The position numbers and the translations under genes were made by a program. Below the pieces are notes generated by a model. That model saw only the letters and a list, made by a program, of their open reading frames with translations. It did not search any database and was not told the origin of the DNA. This document shows, in pieces, positions 9,324-17,049 of a stretch of DNA of 64,000 nucleotides. Each line of letters opens with the position of its first letter. The first letter of the stretch is position 1. The stretch spans positions 1 through 64,000 of the forward strand of contig CANMGU010000001.1 in the NCBI GenBank assembly GCA_947497455.1, in the 5' to 3' direction. The DNA is from an uncultured Sphingomonadaceae bacterium. Lineage in GTDB: Bacteria > Pseudomonadota > Alphaproteobacteria > Sphingomonadales > Sphingomonadaceae.

Positions 9324-9542
9324 CTATTCGAAGCAGGTCTGTTCGATATCCTGGAGCCAATTCGATACGGATCCTGTAAGCGATTCAATAAGAAGGCTAT
9401 TTTGGTGTCTTTCGACAGTCTCAGAATGAGTTGCATGGATGTAGCTTGGATCAGAACTTCGAAAAACCAAGACCTTGCTAGCTCCGCACCAAGCTTGGGT
9501 TTTTGAACTTAGATTCAGGACAAAATTAAAGAAGAGAAGCAT
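9324..9542 (-). CDS. Small 72-residue protein heading the protease/MBL operon
   Basis: The frame opens at ATG 9542 behind a good AGGGGG ribosome binding site and ends 37 bases before the protease start, on the same strand. The sequence begins hydrophobic (LLFFNFVLNLSS) and continues as a mixed polar protein with one Trp-Cys pair near residue 18 and a C-terminal amphipathic helix. I recognise no family. Position and ribosome binding site suggest a genuine small regulator, toxin-neutralising or sensor protein for the operon; a chance frame in the leader is the alternative. Confidence 0.45.
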   Translation of the reverse strand: MLLFFNFVLNLSSKTQAWCGASKVLVFRSSDPSYIHATHSETVERHQNSLLIESLTGSVSNWLQDIEQTCFE

Positions 9543-9687
9543 CTGACCCCCTATCGAGACGAAAACAATTAAGCGTTACTTTTCTTTTAAACACCTGTTA
9601 ACATTGACGGTCTTCATTGTCGAATCGAACTATAGGTCACCCAATTACTATAGGAAGTTCCTAGCACTAGAATTTGAGAGATCAAAA

Positions 9688-10737
9688 ATGCCAAAAAAAA
9701 TAGTGATATGCTTGGATGGAACGGCCAACCAGTTTGGAAACAATAATACCAACGTTTTGAATCTTTATTCAATGCTAGAAAAAAGCACAGATCAACTGAC
9801 ATATTATGATCCCGGAGTAGGTACACTTGCAGCACCTACAGCAAGAAGCAAGCTGTCTGCAAAATGGAGCCTGTTTAAGGGGCAGGCTATAGGGGCAGGT
9901 TTGTTTTTGAATATAGAGGAAGCTTATCGTTTCCTGATGGAAAACTACGATGAAGGCGATTCAATATATTTGTTTGGCTTTAGCAGGGGGGCTTACTCAG
10001 CATTGGCTGTTGCTGCTATGATTGAAAAATGTGGATTGTTAGACAAAGGAAATGAAAATCTGCTCCCCTATGCGATGAGAGTATTTCGATATGAACGTGA
10101 TTGGAGCCGTCATCGAGGCTTTAGGCAGATGTTTGGTCGGAAGATACAAATCCAATTCATCGGCTTGTGGGACTGCGTTAAATCGGTTGGCAGATTTTGG
10201 GATTTTCTTGCGCTCGATTTTACACGGTCTAATGCTTCAATTAGAAATTTAGTCCACGCTATATCGATTGACGAGAAACGCGCCCATTTCCGGCAACATA
10301 TTCTGGATCAAGAGAAGCCACATCAATCATTTAAGCAAGTTTGGTTTCCTGGCGTTCACGCGGACATCGGCGGAGGCTATCCTCCACCAGAGTCAGGCCT
10401 TTCATTGATCTCGCTTGAGTGGATGTTGAAGCATTGTTGTGAGTTGAATTTGGATCAGGCTGAGAAGAACAAAATATTTACTGGCTACAATCGAGACATT
10501 AATGCGCCAAGAATGCATGATGAGTTGGAAAAGTTCTATTGGCGAATTCTCGAGTACATTCCAAAACCCTATAAAGACCCAAGCGACGATTATCAGATAA
10601 AATGGAAAGCCTATCAGCGATCTCCGAGGTTTATTGGCGAAGGTGCTATAATTCATCAGTCAACAATCGACCGAATGAATGCCGGGGCATACGTGCCTAC
10701 AAACCTCCCCCCCAAATTCGGTATCGAGCCTTGGTGA
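9688..10737 (+). CDS. DUF2235 family alpha/beta hydrolase (Tle1-like lipase fold)
   Basis: Starting at ATG 9688 (MPKKIVICLDGT), with GAGAG shortly upstream, the protein has 349 residues. An in-frame ATG-less extension back to 9604 exists but lies before the first strand of the fold. VICLDGTANQFG is the N-terminal signature of DUF2235, GFSRGAYSA (near residue 94) is the nucleophile elbow with catalytic Ser, and FPGVHADIGGGYP holds the catalytic Asp/His region. Family members include phospholipase effectors of type VI secretion. Here there is no secretion locus, so a membrane-damaging effector of the neighbouring conflict genes is possible. The gene is divergent from the protease operon, sharing about 145 bases of promoter region. 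It has no visible partner of its own. Confidence 0.85.
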   Translation: MPKKIVICLDGTANQFGNNNTNVLNLYSMLEKSTDQLTYYDPGVGTLAAPTARSKLSAKWSLFKGQAIGAGLFLNIEEAYRFLMENYDEGDSIYLFGFSRGAYSALAVAAMIEKCGLLDKGNENLLPYAMRVFRYERDWSRHRGFRQMFGRKIQIQFIGLWDCVKSVGRFWDFLALDFTRSNASIRNLVHAISIDEKRAHFRQHILDQEKPHQSFKQVWFPGVHADIGGGYPPPESGLSLISLEWMLKHCCELNLDQAEKNKIFTGYNRDINAPRMHDELEKFYWRILEYIPKPYKDPSDDYQIKWKAYQRSPRFIGEGAIIHQSTIDRMNAGAYVPTNLPPKFGIEPW

Positions 10738-11014
10738 TTAAAGTTTAGCGAGCGGGCGGCTCTTTTTATTTCAATAACTGGAAAGCAAAAATTGCTTCCG
10801 TTTCGCGATTCTATCTGCAGTTTGGTTATGATAATAGAGCGAGATACAAAGTTATTTCCGCTGCCTCTAGTCTTCCTTTATTCGTTTGGACGTTGTGCAG
10901 TGGTGTCGTTGTAATCAAGATCGCTCGAGGATGGCGCAGAGTCTACTTCGTTTGCTTCGGAATGGAGTCGTAGCCCGATGGTTTTAGACATGGCTTTAAG
11001 CTAAGAGATGAAAA
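10738..11014. other. Intergenic region between DUF2235 gene and phage-like genes
   Basis: I see no coding frame, tRNA or clear terminator in these 277 bases. The first 40 bases have a weak GC-rich stem followed by CTTTTTATTT that might end the DUF2235 transcript. The segment marks the change from the conflict genes to phage-derived genes. Confidence 0.4.
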
Positions 11015-11620
11015 ATGAACAATCGACGCAATCAATCTAACCTATCCTTGATGGACTTTACTCGCGAGTGTTTGACGAATGCGGAATGGAAGCGCTTGCG
11101 ATCAGTGTTGAACGAAAATGTGTATCTGCCACCGAAAAGGATCAAAGGTCGACTAATCAACAATATTACAAACCCAAATTGGCAAGAGCGACAAAACATA
11201 AATGCGATTATCTTGGATCACATACGAAAAGAGTGCGGTCCGGATGGTGACTGGATACTGGAAGGTCGGACGGCTGGTCTCACTTATCAGGAAATCGATT
11301 CTCGGAATTTGAGTGATGCCCGATTGGAAACACAACCGGAAGTCCTCACAATTCGAGGAACCTCAATTCAAGACCTTACCTTCAAGCCAGTCTTAGTGCC
11401 CAGCAGAGTCGATAAAATTGTAAATGCCTTGCAGATAAGTGCTCTTGATTTCGATCCAGTTACGAACACTCAAGCAGATCTGTTCAAAAAAGTGGAAGCG
11501 CTTTTGCAGATTAAGATTCCTCAAAAAAGCCGGTCCCTGCTCTTAGAGCATGCTGGCCTAGTTGAGTTTTCAAAGGCTGGCCGAAAGAAGGCTAGAGATA
11601 AGCGGGATCATGAGATTTAA
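11015..11620 (+). CDS. Hypothetical protein of a phage-derived segment
   Basis: A 201-residue soluble protein with no signal peptide, no membrane helix and no motif I can assign. The N-terminal half is basic and helical (many Arg/Asn/Lys), the middle has short beta-like stretches (EVLTIRGTSIQDLTF), and the C-terminal 30 residues are very basic (SKAGRKKARDKRD), compatible with nucleic-acid binding. It is followed within about 80 bases by an HTH gene on the same strand, so it probably belongs to the same phage- or satellite-derived transcription unit. Function unknown. Confidence 0.5.
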   Translation: MNNRRNQSNLSLMDFTRECLTNAEWKRLRSVLNENVYLPPKRIKGRLINNITNPNWQERQNINAIILDHIRKECGPDGDWILEGRTAGLTYQEIDSRNLSDARLETQPEVLTIRGTSIQDLTFKPVLVPSRVDKIVNALQISALDFDPVTNTQADLFKKVEALLQIKIPQKSRSLLLEHAGLVEFSKAGRKKARDKRDHEI

Positions 11621-11700
11621 TTGGGGGCCGATATTTTGCTTGAATTAAAGCATACGCATTGACGCTATTCAATTTGCATTGGTTCTCAGGAGCAACGCAA

Positions 11701-11934
11701 ATGTCTCACAATAATAACTCACCGTATCTCAACACCGAGCAATTGGCTCGCCGTTGGTTGGTTAGCCCTCGCACACTTGAGCGATGGCGCTATGAAGGCA
11801 CCAAGCCTGACTACTATCGTTTGAACGGCCGGGTTCTCTACCACATTGATGATATAATGGCTTTGGAAGCAATGGGGCATCGCCAGTGTCATAAGTCGCC
11901 CGATTCTTCTGAAATCACCTTGCCATGTCCATAA
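11701..11934 (+). CDS. Small helix-turn-helix (excisionase/AlpA-like) protein
   Basis: From ATG 11701, with AGGAG at 11688-11692, the product has 77 residues. LNTEQLARRWLVSPRTLERWRYEGTKP is a MerR/HTH_17-type winged helix of the kind found in excisionases and AlpA regulators, followed by a wing YYRLNGRVLYHIDDIMALE. The open frame extends upstream to 11659, but that start has no ribosome binding site. The stop overlaps the next gene by 10 bases. In mobile elements such proteins act as recombination directionality factors or control replication genes; either would suit the neighbours. No integrase is next to it now, so it looks like part of a decayed element. Confidence 0.75.
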   Translation: MSHNNNSPYLNTEQLARRWLVSPRTLERWRYEGTKPDYYRLNGRVLYHIDDIMALEAMGHRQCHKSPDSSEITLPCP

Positions 11935-12719
11935 AAATTTATAACGCATCCCGTTGGATCTATATCAAAAACCCAACCCAGAAATCTGTCTACATGGCGC
12001 TTGCCGGCCTAACGGATGATCTGGGCGTCGTAAAGTTCCCGATTGAGGCTAAACAAAAGGGTGGTAAATCTCTCGCGCTGGTCACCGGGTTTACACCCAG
12101 GGCAATTCACAAGGCTTTAAACGCACTGGAGCAATCCGAATTGATTACCCGGTTCAATTCTGGCCCTCATGGTAGCGTTATTCATGTGATAGTGCCTGAA
12201 TCGGGTTCGGGATCCATTACAAACTATACTGAACCTCATTCAGGTTATCATGAACTAGGTTCAGTGAATCCAAGAACACCAGAAAAAGAAAAAGCAGATG
12301 CTATCAGAAGTCGATTGTTGAAAGTTTGTGGATCAGAATTAACTCGATCGATTCCAAGCGAGATAAGTTTAGAATTGTTTTTGGGTTTTATGGAAGTTCG
12401 ACTACAGAAAGACGCGCCCAATACAAACACCGCATTGGGGATATTAATCGAGCAATTACAAGGATTGATCGAAGTTGGAAAAGACCCCAACGATAAGCTG
12501 AGGCAATGCATATTAAACGGTTGGACCTCGCTCGAATCGATCTCCAAACCTGGAATAGGACCTGGCCAGCGGTCGAAGTTTAACAGGTCAGATGATGCAA
12601 AAGAACTCTCAAACAATTCTGGAACCAAGTCGTTCCGTCAAAGAGAGCGAGCGACTAGCCAAGGCGATCACGTGGGAAAGGCGGCCAGCAGGGTGATCTC
12701 AAAATTTCGGACAGAATAA
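11925..12719 (+). CDS. Winged-helix protein, replication-initiation-like, of mobile element
   Basis: The 264-residue protein opens with about 95 residues of winged helix: WIYIKNPTQKSVYMALAGLTDD, then LVTGFTPRAIHKALNALEQSELITRF (recognition helix and wing). This is the pattern of HTH domains at the N-terminus of phage and plasmid replication proteins. The rest is helical and charged, ending in an Arg/Lys-rich tail, with no helicase or nuclease motifs. It overlaps the upstream HTH gene, so the two are translated together. A transcription regulator of the element is the main alternative. The stop is followed within 20 bases by a run of 13 G. Confidence 0.55.
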   Translation: MSIKIYNASRWIYIKNPTQKSVYMALAGLTDDLGVVKFPIEAKQKGGKSLALVTGFTPRAIHKALNALEQSELITRFNSGPHGSVIHVIVPESGSGSITNYTEPHSGYHELGSVNPRTPEKEKADAIRSRLLKVCGSELTRSIPSEISLELFLGFMEVRLQKDAPNTNTALGILIEQLQGLIEVGKDPNDKLRQCILNGWTSLESISKPGIGPGQRSKFNRSDDAKELSNNSGTKSFRQRERATSQGDHVGKAASRVISKFRTE

Positions 12720-13088
12720 CAATTGAAAGGTGACTCTTGGGGGGGGGGGGGTATCAAAAACTCTAAAATCTCTCAAAAGGAAGCCGGCATGGGTCAAAAT
12801 TTTATGTGACCGCGAAATTAGAGGTGGGGGGCAAATTAGGTAACTTGCTGAATCGACTCGATTAGCATGTTGGATAATTTTCATTTTCGGCATCCAAACG
12901 AGCTTCTAAATCGCTTTCTAGGTATGAATTTCGAGGATTTTGGCGAAGCTCTGTTCGGGATGATTACCTTTTTTTGCGCATTGGCCCTCATCAGCCCCGG
13001 CCCCGATTGACCATTTTGTCCAAGCCGGTCAGTCTAATTTGTAGGCCGATCAGCGCGTTCGGCAAACATCGAGGATTGGAACTTGAAA
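12720..13088. other. Non-coding stretch with a G13 tract
   Basis: No credible gene is visible in these 369 bases. A run of 13 consecutive G lies at 12739-12751, directly after the replication-like gene, and could be prone to slippage or assembly error. Short frames on both strands here have no ribosome binding site or family resemblance. Confidence 0.5.
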
Positions 13089-13532
13089 ATGGCAAGAGGA
13101 CGCAAACCAATACCGGCACATTTGAAGATTGTCGGTGGCAATCCAGGGAAGCGACCAGTGCCAACCAAGAAGCGTCATGTTCCAACCGGACTTCGTGCTC
13201 CATCTGACTTGACGGAAGGGCAAAAGAAGCTTTGGAGAAAGATCAACCGGGACGCTCCCTATCAGCTCCTAAAGGCAATCGATACGTTTGCGTTGAAACG
13301 ATATGTAACTGCCCTTTCGATCTATGATGAAGCCAAGCAGTCAATAAAGGACTCAAGCCTTGTCATTCGTTATCCTAACGGGTCTCCTGCCCACAATCCT
13401 TGGCTCGGCATAATGAACCGGCAGGCGGACATCTTGTTGCGCCTAGAAGGTGAGTTTGGTTTTACTCCTAGCGCTCGCACCAAGATCGGATTTCTGGATC
13501 AACCTGACGATGATGAGGATGATTTTGACTAA
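13089..13532 (+). CDS. Phage terminase small subunit, P27 family
   Basis: ATG 13089 gives 147 residues beginning ARGRKPIPAHLKIVGGNPGKRP, the basic N-terminal signature of P27/phage terminase small subunits, followed by the helical core with LTEGQKKLWRKI, a middle YVTALSIYDEA helix and a C-terminal acidic tail DDDEDDFD. The small subunit recognises phage DNA and hands it to the large terminase for packaging. A TTG two codons upstream is an alternative start. No large terminase, portal or capsid gene follows, so this is an orphan packaging gene, as in phage remnants or satellites that interfere with helper packaging. The next 300 bases are non-coding. Confidence 0.85.
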   Translation: MARGRKPIPAHLKIVGGNPGKRPVPTKKRHVPTGLRAPSDLTEGQKKLWRKINRDAPYQLLKAIDTFALKRYVTALSIYDEAKQSIKDSSLVIRYPNGSPAHNPWLGIMNRQADILLRLEGEFGFTPSARTKIGFLDQPDDDEDDFD

Positions 13533-13837
13533 GAGCAACGAATGAATGCTTTATCCCGAAAGCGGACTCCAACTTTAACCTTGTTGGATGGCAACAACTG
13601 GGCCGATTGAAGACTTGTGGATTTAGAGCTGGAATCGGCGAAAGCGGCCATTGTGCGCAGCATACTCTTAATCAGCGAGCATCTGGCACTGAGGCAGCTT
13701 TGTGTCTAGAACTTCCTGCAACGCCATCGGCTACCTTTTCAAAGTATTGCTGACTCGACCGAAGACCTCTCGGCTCCTATTGGAGTTCGTGCCATAACGG
13801 CATTCTACGCAACCGCTTATTGAGGATCGAAACTGAG
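13533..13837. repeat. Intergenic region with dispersed repeat, copy 2 (diverged)
   Basis: Positions 13554-13652 carry a diverged copy of the dispersed repeat: CCCGAAAGCGGACTCC near its start and GGCGAAAGCGGCCATTG near 13638. The rest, up to the TIR-like gene, shows no gene. The repeat separates the phage-derived segment from the following single-gene cargo. Confidence 0.6.
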
Positions 13838-15100
13838 ATGAGTACGACGGTTTTTTGGTCATGGCAGAGCGATAAGCCGGGCAAAATATCACGACATTTC
13901 CTGAAAGGAGTATTGGAGGACGCACTTCTGCAAGCTGGACAGGACCTTGATCTTAATGAGAGCGACAGGCCAAGCCTCGACCACGATACCAAGGGCGAAG
14001 CCGGACTGGTTTCGATTCCCGACAGCATATTGGCGAAAATTGACGCCGCCGATGTATTCGTTGCGGACTTAACCCCAGTCGCTCAATCGCCTGAGGGTCG
14101 CTTCGTTGCTAACCCCAACGTTCTTATAGAACTTGGATATGCCAAGAAATCCCTTGGACCATCCCAGATTATCCTAATCTGGAATGCTGCTTGGGGTGGT
14201 TGCAACCCAGAAGACTTGCCTTTCGATCTTCGCCATCGCCGTATGCCATTCACATATTCGTTGGATGAGGCCGCTTCATCAGAAGAGATTGTAAAGGCCA
14301 AGAGCAGCTTGGTCTCGCCCTTGAAAGGCGCGCTATTAGCCAGCCTGTCGAACAACTCAATAGCGAGAGAGAAGTCTAAAAGGGAGGCAATCGGCGTCGA
14401 ACCACGCGAAAACGATCCATCCGTGTGGTTTGCGGAAGGAACGACGTTCGTCGTCAATAGCGCCACGTCCTTCGGGGCTGACCACATTCGTTTTTCTGAA
14501 GGGCCTCGTAGTTATTTGAGAGTCATTCCCACAGTGTGGCCAAATATTGGTGCTTCTCGCGTAATGGAGGAGCATAATGCCGACTTTGAACCTCTAGGTG
14601 ACGGAATGGGTAGATCCAAAGGTCGCACCAGAGGAGGCATTATCTCTTATCGCGCGCAGGAACGTGATGAACAAAACGTCATCAGTAATTCTGCAACTCA
14701 ATGGTTCAACCTGACTGGTGAACTGTGGGGTTTCGATGGCAAGATCACATTTGACGATGATCAGGGTCGGGCAACCCTTGCTACTCACTATGTCGTGGAA
14801 TGCTGGTCTCGCTTTCTCCGGCAAGCAGAGATTTTTTACTCACTGTTCGAAGCACAAGGCCCATTTCGCATTATGGGCGGGATTACACACCTTGACGGTG
14901 TTTGCTGGCCCAAAGACCTTTGGCCAGACAGAGAGGAAAGCCTCGAAGAGTCGATGTGCATATCCCGAGCCATCGATGCACTCGATAAGCAAACGAGGCT
15001 GGAAATGCTCTCCGACCTGCACACCGCGATGCGCGATATCTTTGGATTTGGTGAAGCCCCTAGCGAACTTGAAAAGATTCTGCGCGAAGCGCGTCGCTAA
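13838..15100 (+). CDS. TIR/deoxyribosyltransferase-like 'SWQSD' protein
   Basis: From ATG 13838 the product has 420 residues. The first strand TTVFWSWQSDKPG, the acidic strand ADVFVADLTPV and the helix NPNVLIELGYAKK form the arrangement seen in TIR-like and nucleoside-deoxyribosyltransferase-like Rossmann domains, where the Glu of ELGYA is at the position of the catalytic glutamate. Residues 180-420 are a second, uncharacterised region with many aromatic residues (WFNLTGELWGF, FYSLFEAQGPF) that may sense a ligand. Such proteins appear as single-gene cargo in genomic islands. I cannot name the family with certainty, and NAD or nucleotide cleavage is inference. Repeat copies flank the gene on both sides, suggesting a mobile single-gene insert. 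Confidence 0.6.
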   Translation: MSTTVFWSWQSDKPGKISRHFLKGVLEDALLQAGQDLDLNESDRPSLDHDTKGEAGLVSIPDSILAKIDAADVFVADLTPVAQSPEGRFVANPNVLIELGYAKKSLGPSQIILIWNAAWGGCNPEDLPFDLRHRRMPFTYSLDEAASSEEIVKAKSSLVSPLKGALLASLSNNSIAREKSKREAIGVEPRENDPSVWFAEGTTFVVNSATSFGADHIRFSEGPRSYLRVIPTVWPNIGASRVMEEHNADFEPLGDGMGRSKGRTRGGIISYRAQERDEQNVISNSATQWFNLTGELWGFDGKITFDDDQGRATLATHYVVECWSRFLRQAEIFYSLFEAQGPFRIMGGITHLDGVCWPKDLWPDREESLEESMCISRAIDALDKQTRLEMLSDLHTAMRDIFGFGEAPSELEKILREARR

Positions 15101-15479
15101 GGACGGAGGCGAGAGACCATTTGCCGGCGCAGTTTCGCAATTATTAGGCTGCGACAAGTAGGCGGCAAGCTTGAAACGACGGAGAAAGACTGAGCGTGGC
15201 GGTTTGCCAAGTAAGGTCAGGGGAGTGGCAGTACACAAACGCAAAAACGCTATCTGGCGCGGCTGGATTGCTCATGTCTTACTTGAGCGGGCGAATGGCC
15301 GCTTTCGGATTTTGCACAAACGACTTTGGATGACGGCAATTGGGCCGTTTGCGGACTGTCTGGTTTTGGCTGCTCGGAGCGCACAAGCGGACATTCGGAA
15401 TTGTCCATTTTCGTCAGTGATTTCTTACACATATCTTGCGGAATTTCGATTACTCTATCCACATGTGATGAGCGAAGCC
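15101..15479. repeat. Intergenic region with dispersed repeat, copy 3
   Basis: The segment 15293-15400 contains GAATGGCCGCTTTCGG, a GGGCCGTTTGCGGAC part and GCGCACAAGCGGACATTC, together a diverged copy of the dispersed repeat. An open frame 15171-15587 runs through it into the 3' end of the regulator on the other strand and looks spurious. I see no other gene here. Confidence 0.6.
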
Positions 15480-17021
15480 CTATTTCGGCCACGCCTCGCG
15501 AAAGAGCTCGGTGACTTCATCCATGGTCCAGCCTTCAGGTATCAAAAATCTCTGTCGCTCAACAGCTGCAATGGCTTGATCACATGAAAAGTCGGGTTCC
15601 AGATCAAGCGCCTCCTCAATTTTGGTGCGCGCTTCATCCATACGTCCCATAAAATTCAGAGGGTGCGCGCGCGCAAGATGGCAGTGAAAATAGTTGGGGT
15701 TGCGAACGCAGCTTTCTTCCAGTGCTTCCAACGAGGCTTCAAAGTTACCAATGGCAAATTCGGCGTGACCCCGATAATTTGCCCAAATCGAAAAGCGCGG
15801 GTGATGCGGTGCATCCCGTTCCGCTGAACGGATAAAGTCGATGGACGCAGGATCCTTGTTAAGCGCACAATGCATCCATCCCAGCAATGCCCTTGTATGC
15901 GGGTTATTGGGATCCAGTTCTGCTGCACGCTCCAGATAAGGGACGGCTTGATCCGCACGACCCGACATCGTGGCAGTTATCCCTGCAGCCAGCAATATAT
16001 CAGGGTGATTGGGATCAATGGCCTGCGCTTTATTTAAAAGGCCTTGAACCTCTGTCATCGTACCTGCCGGATCATTCGTCCAGTTGCTCATGACGTTCTG
16101 TGAAAGCTGCCCAATTAGTCCCGCGAGTACCATCACATTGTCGGGTTCCATCTCATGTGCAGCGCGCAAATGGGCAACGATCCGACCGGCTGCTGCCCGG
16201 TTATATGTCCAGCGCTCGGCTTCTGCTGCCTGAACATGTTCATAGACAGTCAGGTTAAAATCTGGTCGTGCCAGAACCGCTTTAAATGCTGAAGCGTTGA
16301 GTTCACTGTTAATGGTTGTCGAGATCGACCGAATGATATCATCCTGCAATTCGAAAAAATCATCGAGCTTAGCATCATATTTGTTTGACCAGATTGCCGC
16401 GCCGGTCGTGGCGTCGGTCAACTGGATACGCAGGCGGATATCATGACCGCTCCGCTGGATGGCGCCGCTCACCACATAACGCACGCCTAGTTCCTGCCCG
16501 ATCTCCATCGGTGATTGCTCGCTTCCCCTGTATCGAATCGCCGAACTATGCGGTGCGACCTTCTGTTCGGGTACGCGGGACAACAGGTTGGTCAGATCAA
16601 GGCAGAGCCCGTCGGCCAGAAAGGCGTTTTCGGTGTCTGCACTGATATTCGCAAAAGGCAGGATAGCCAGCATATTGTCCGACTGAACGACGGGAGCAGC
16701 GGCGGGGGCGGCATTCGCCGCTTTGCCGCGCAGCCGGTAGCCACGCTTCGGAATAGTCTCGATATGCTTGTGATCGCCGCGCTTGTCGCCCAGTGCCTTG
16801 CGGAGCAGTGATATGGCGCGGGACAGGCGTTCGTCACCGCCAAACTCGACGCCCCAAACCGTATCAATCAACTCCTCGCGGGTAACAACTTCGCCCTGAC
16901 GATCCAGCAAAGCGCGCAATACGTCCAGCACACGGGGTTCAACGGTATAGCGCCCGGCCGATCCTTCGATCACCAGACGGTCGAAATCGACCTTCGCATC
17001 GCCAATCTGCATCTGATCCAT
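15480..17021 (-). CDS. Winged-helix/TPR transcriptional regulator (CadC-like), copy A
   Basis: The 513-residue protein starts with an OmpR/PhoB-type DNA-binding domain (residues 1-100: YTVEPRVLDVLRALLDRQGEVVTREELIDTVWG, ending ETIPKRGYRL). Residues about 115-240 form the alpha/beta domain common to adenylate-cyclase-like and CadC-like regulators (MLAILPFANIS...FLADGLCLDLTNLLSRVPEQKVAPHSSAIRYRG). The rest holds TPR repeats such as NPHTRALLGWMHCALNKDP. No membrane helix is visible between the domains. It is nearly a duplicate of the next upstream gene and is separated from it by 28 bases on the same strand. Such regulators usually control neighbouring membrane or stress genes. The TPR part may bind a protein signal. 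Confidence 0.85.
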   Translation of the reverse strand: MDQMQIGDAKVDFDRLVIEGSAGRYTVEPRVLDVLRALLDRQGEVVTREELIDTVWGVEFGGDERLSRAISLLRKALGDKRGDHKHIETIPKRGYRLRGKAANAAPAAAPVVQSDNMLAILPFANISADTENAFLADGLCLDLTNLLSRVPEQKVAPHSSAIRYRGSEQSPMEIGQELGVRYVVSGAIQRSGHDIRLRIQLTDATTGAAIWSNKYDAKLDDFFELQDDIIRSISTTINSELNASAFKAVLARPDFNLTVYEHVQAAEAERWTYNRAAAGRIVAHLRAAHEMEPDNVMVLAGLIGQLSQNVMSNWTNDPAGTMTEVQGLLNKAQAIDPNHPDILLAAGITATMSGRADQAVPYLERAAELDPNNPHTRALLGWMHCALNKDPASIDFIRSAERDAPHHPRFSIWANYRGHAEFAIGNFEASLEALEESCVRNPNYFHCHLARAHPLNFMGRMDEARTKIEEALDLEPDFSCDQAIAAVERQRFLIPEGWTMDEVTELFREAWPK

Positions 17022-17049
17022 GGAAGTTTACCTTATCATCCTATCAGCA

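Noticed and set aside
15171..15587. 138-codon plus-strand frame near repeat copy 3
   Set aside because: It consists largely of repeat sequence and the antisense of the regulator's 3' end.
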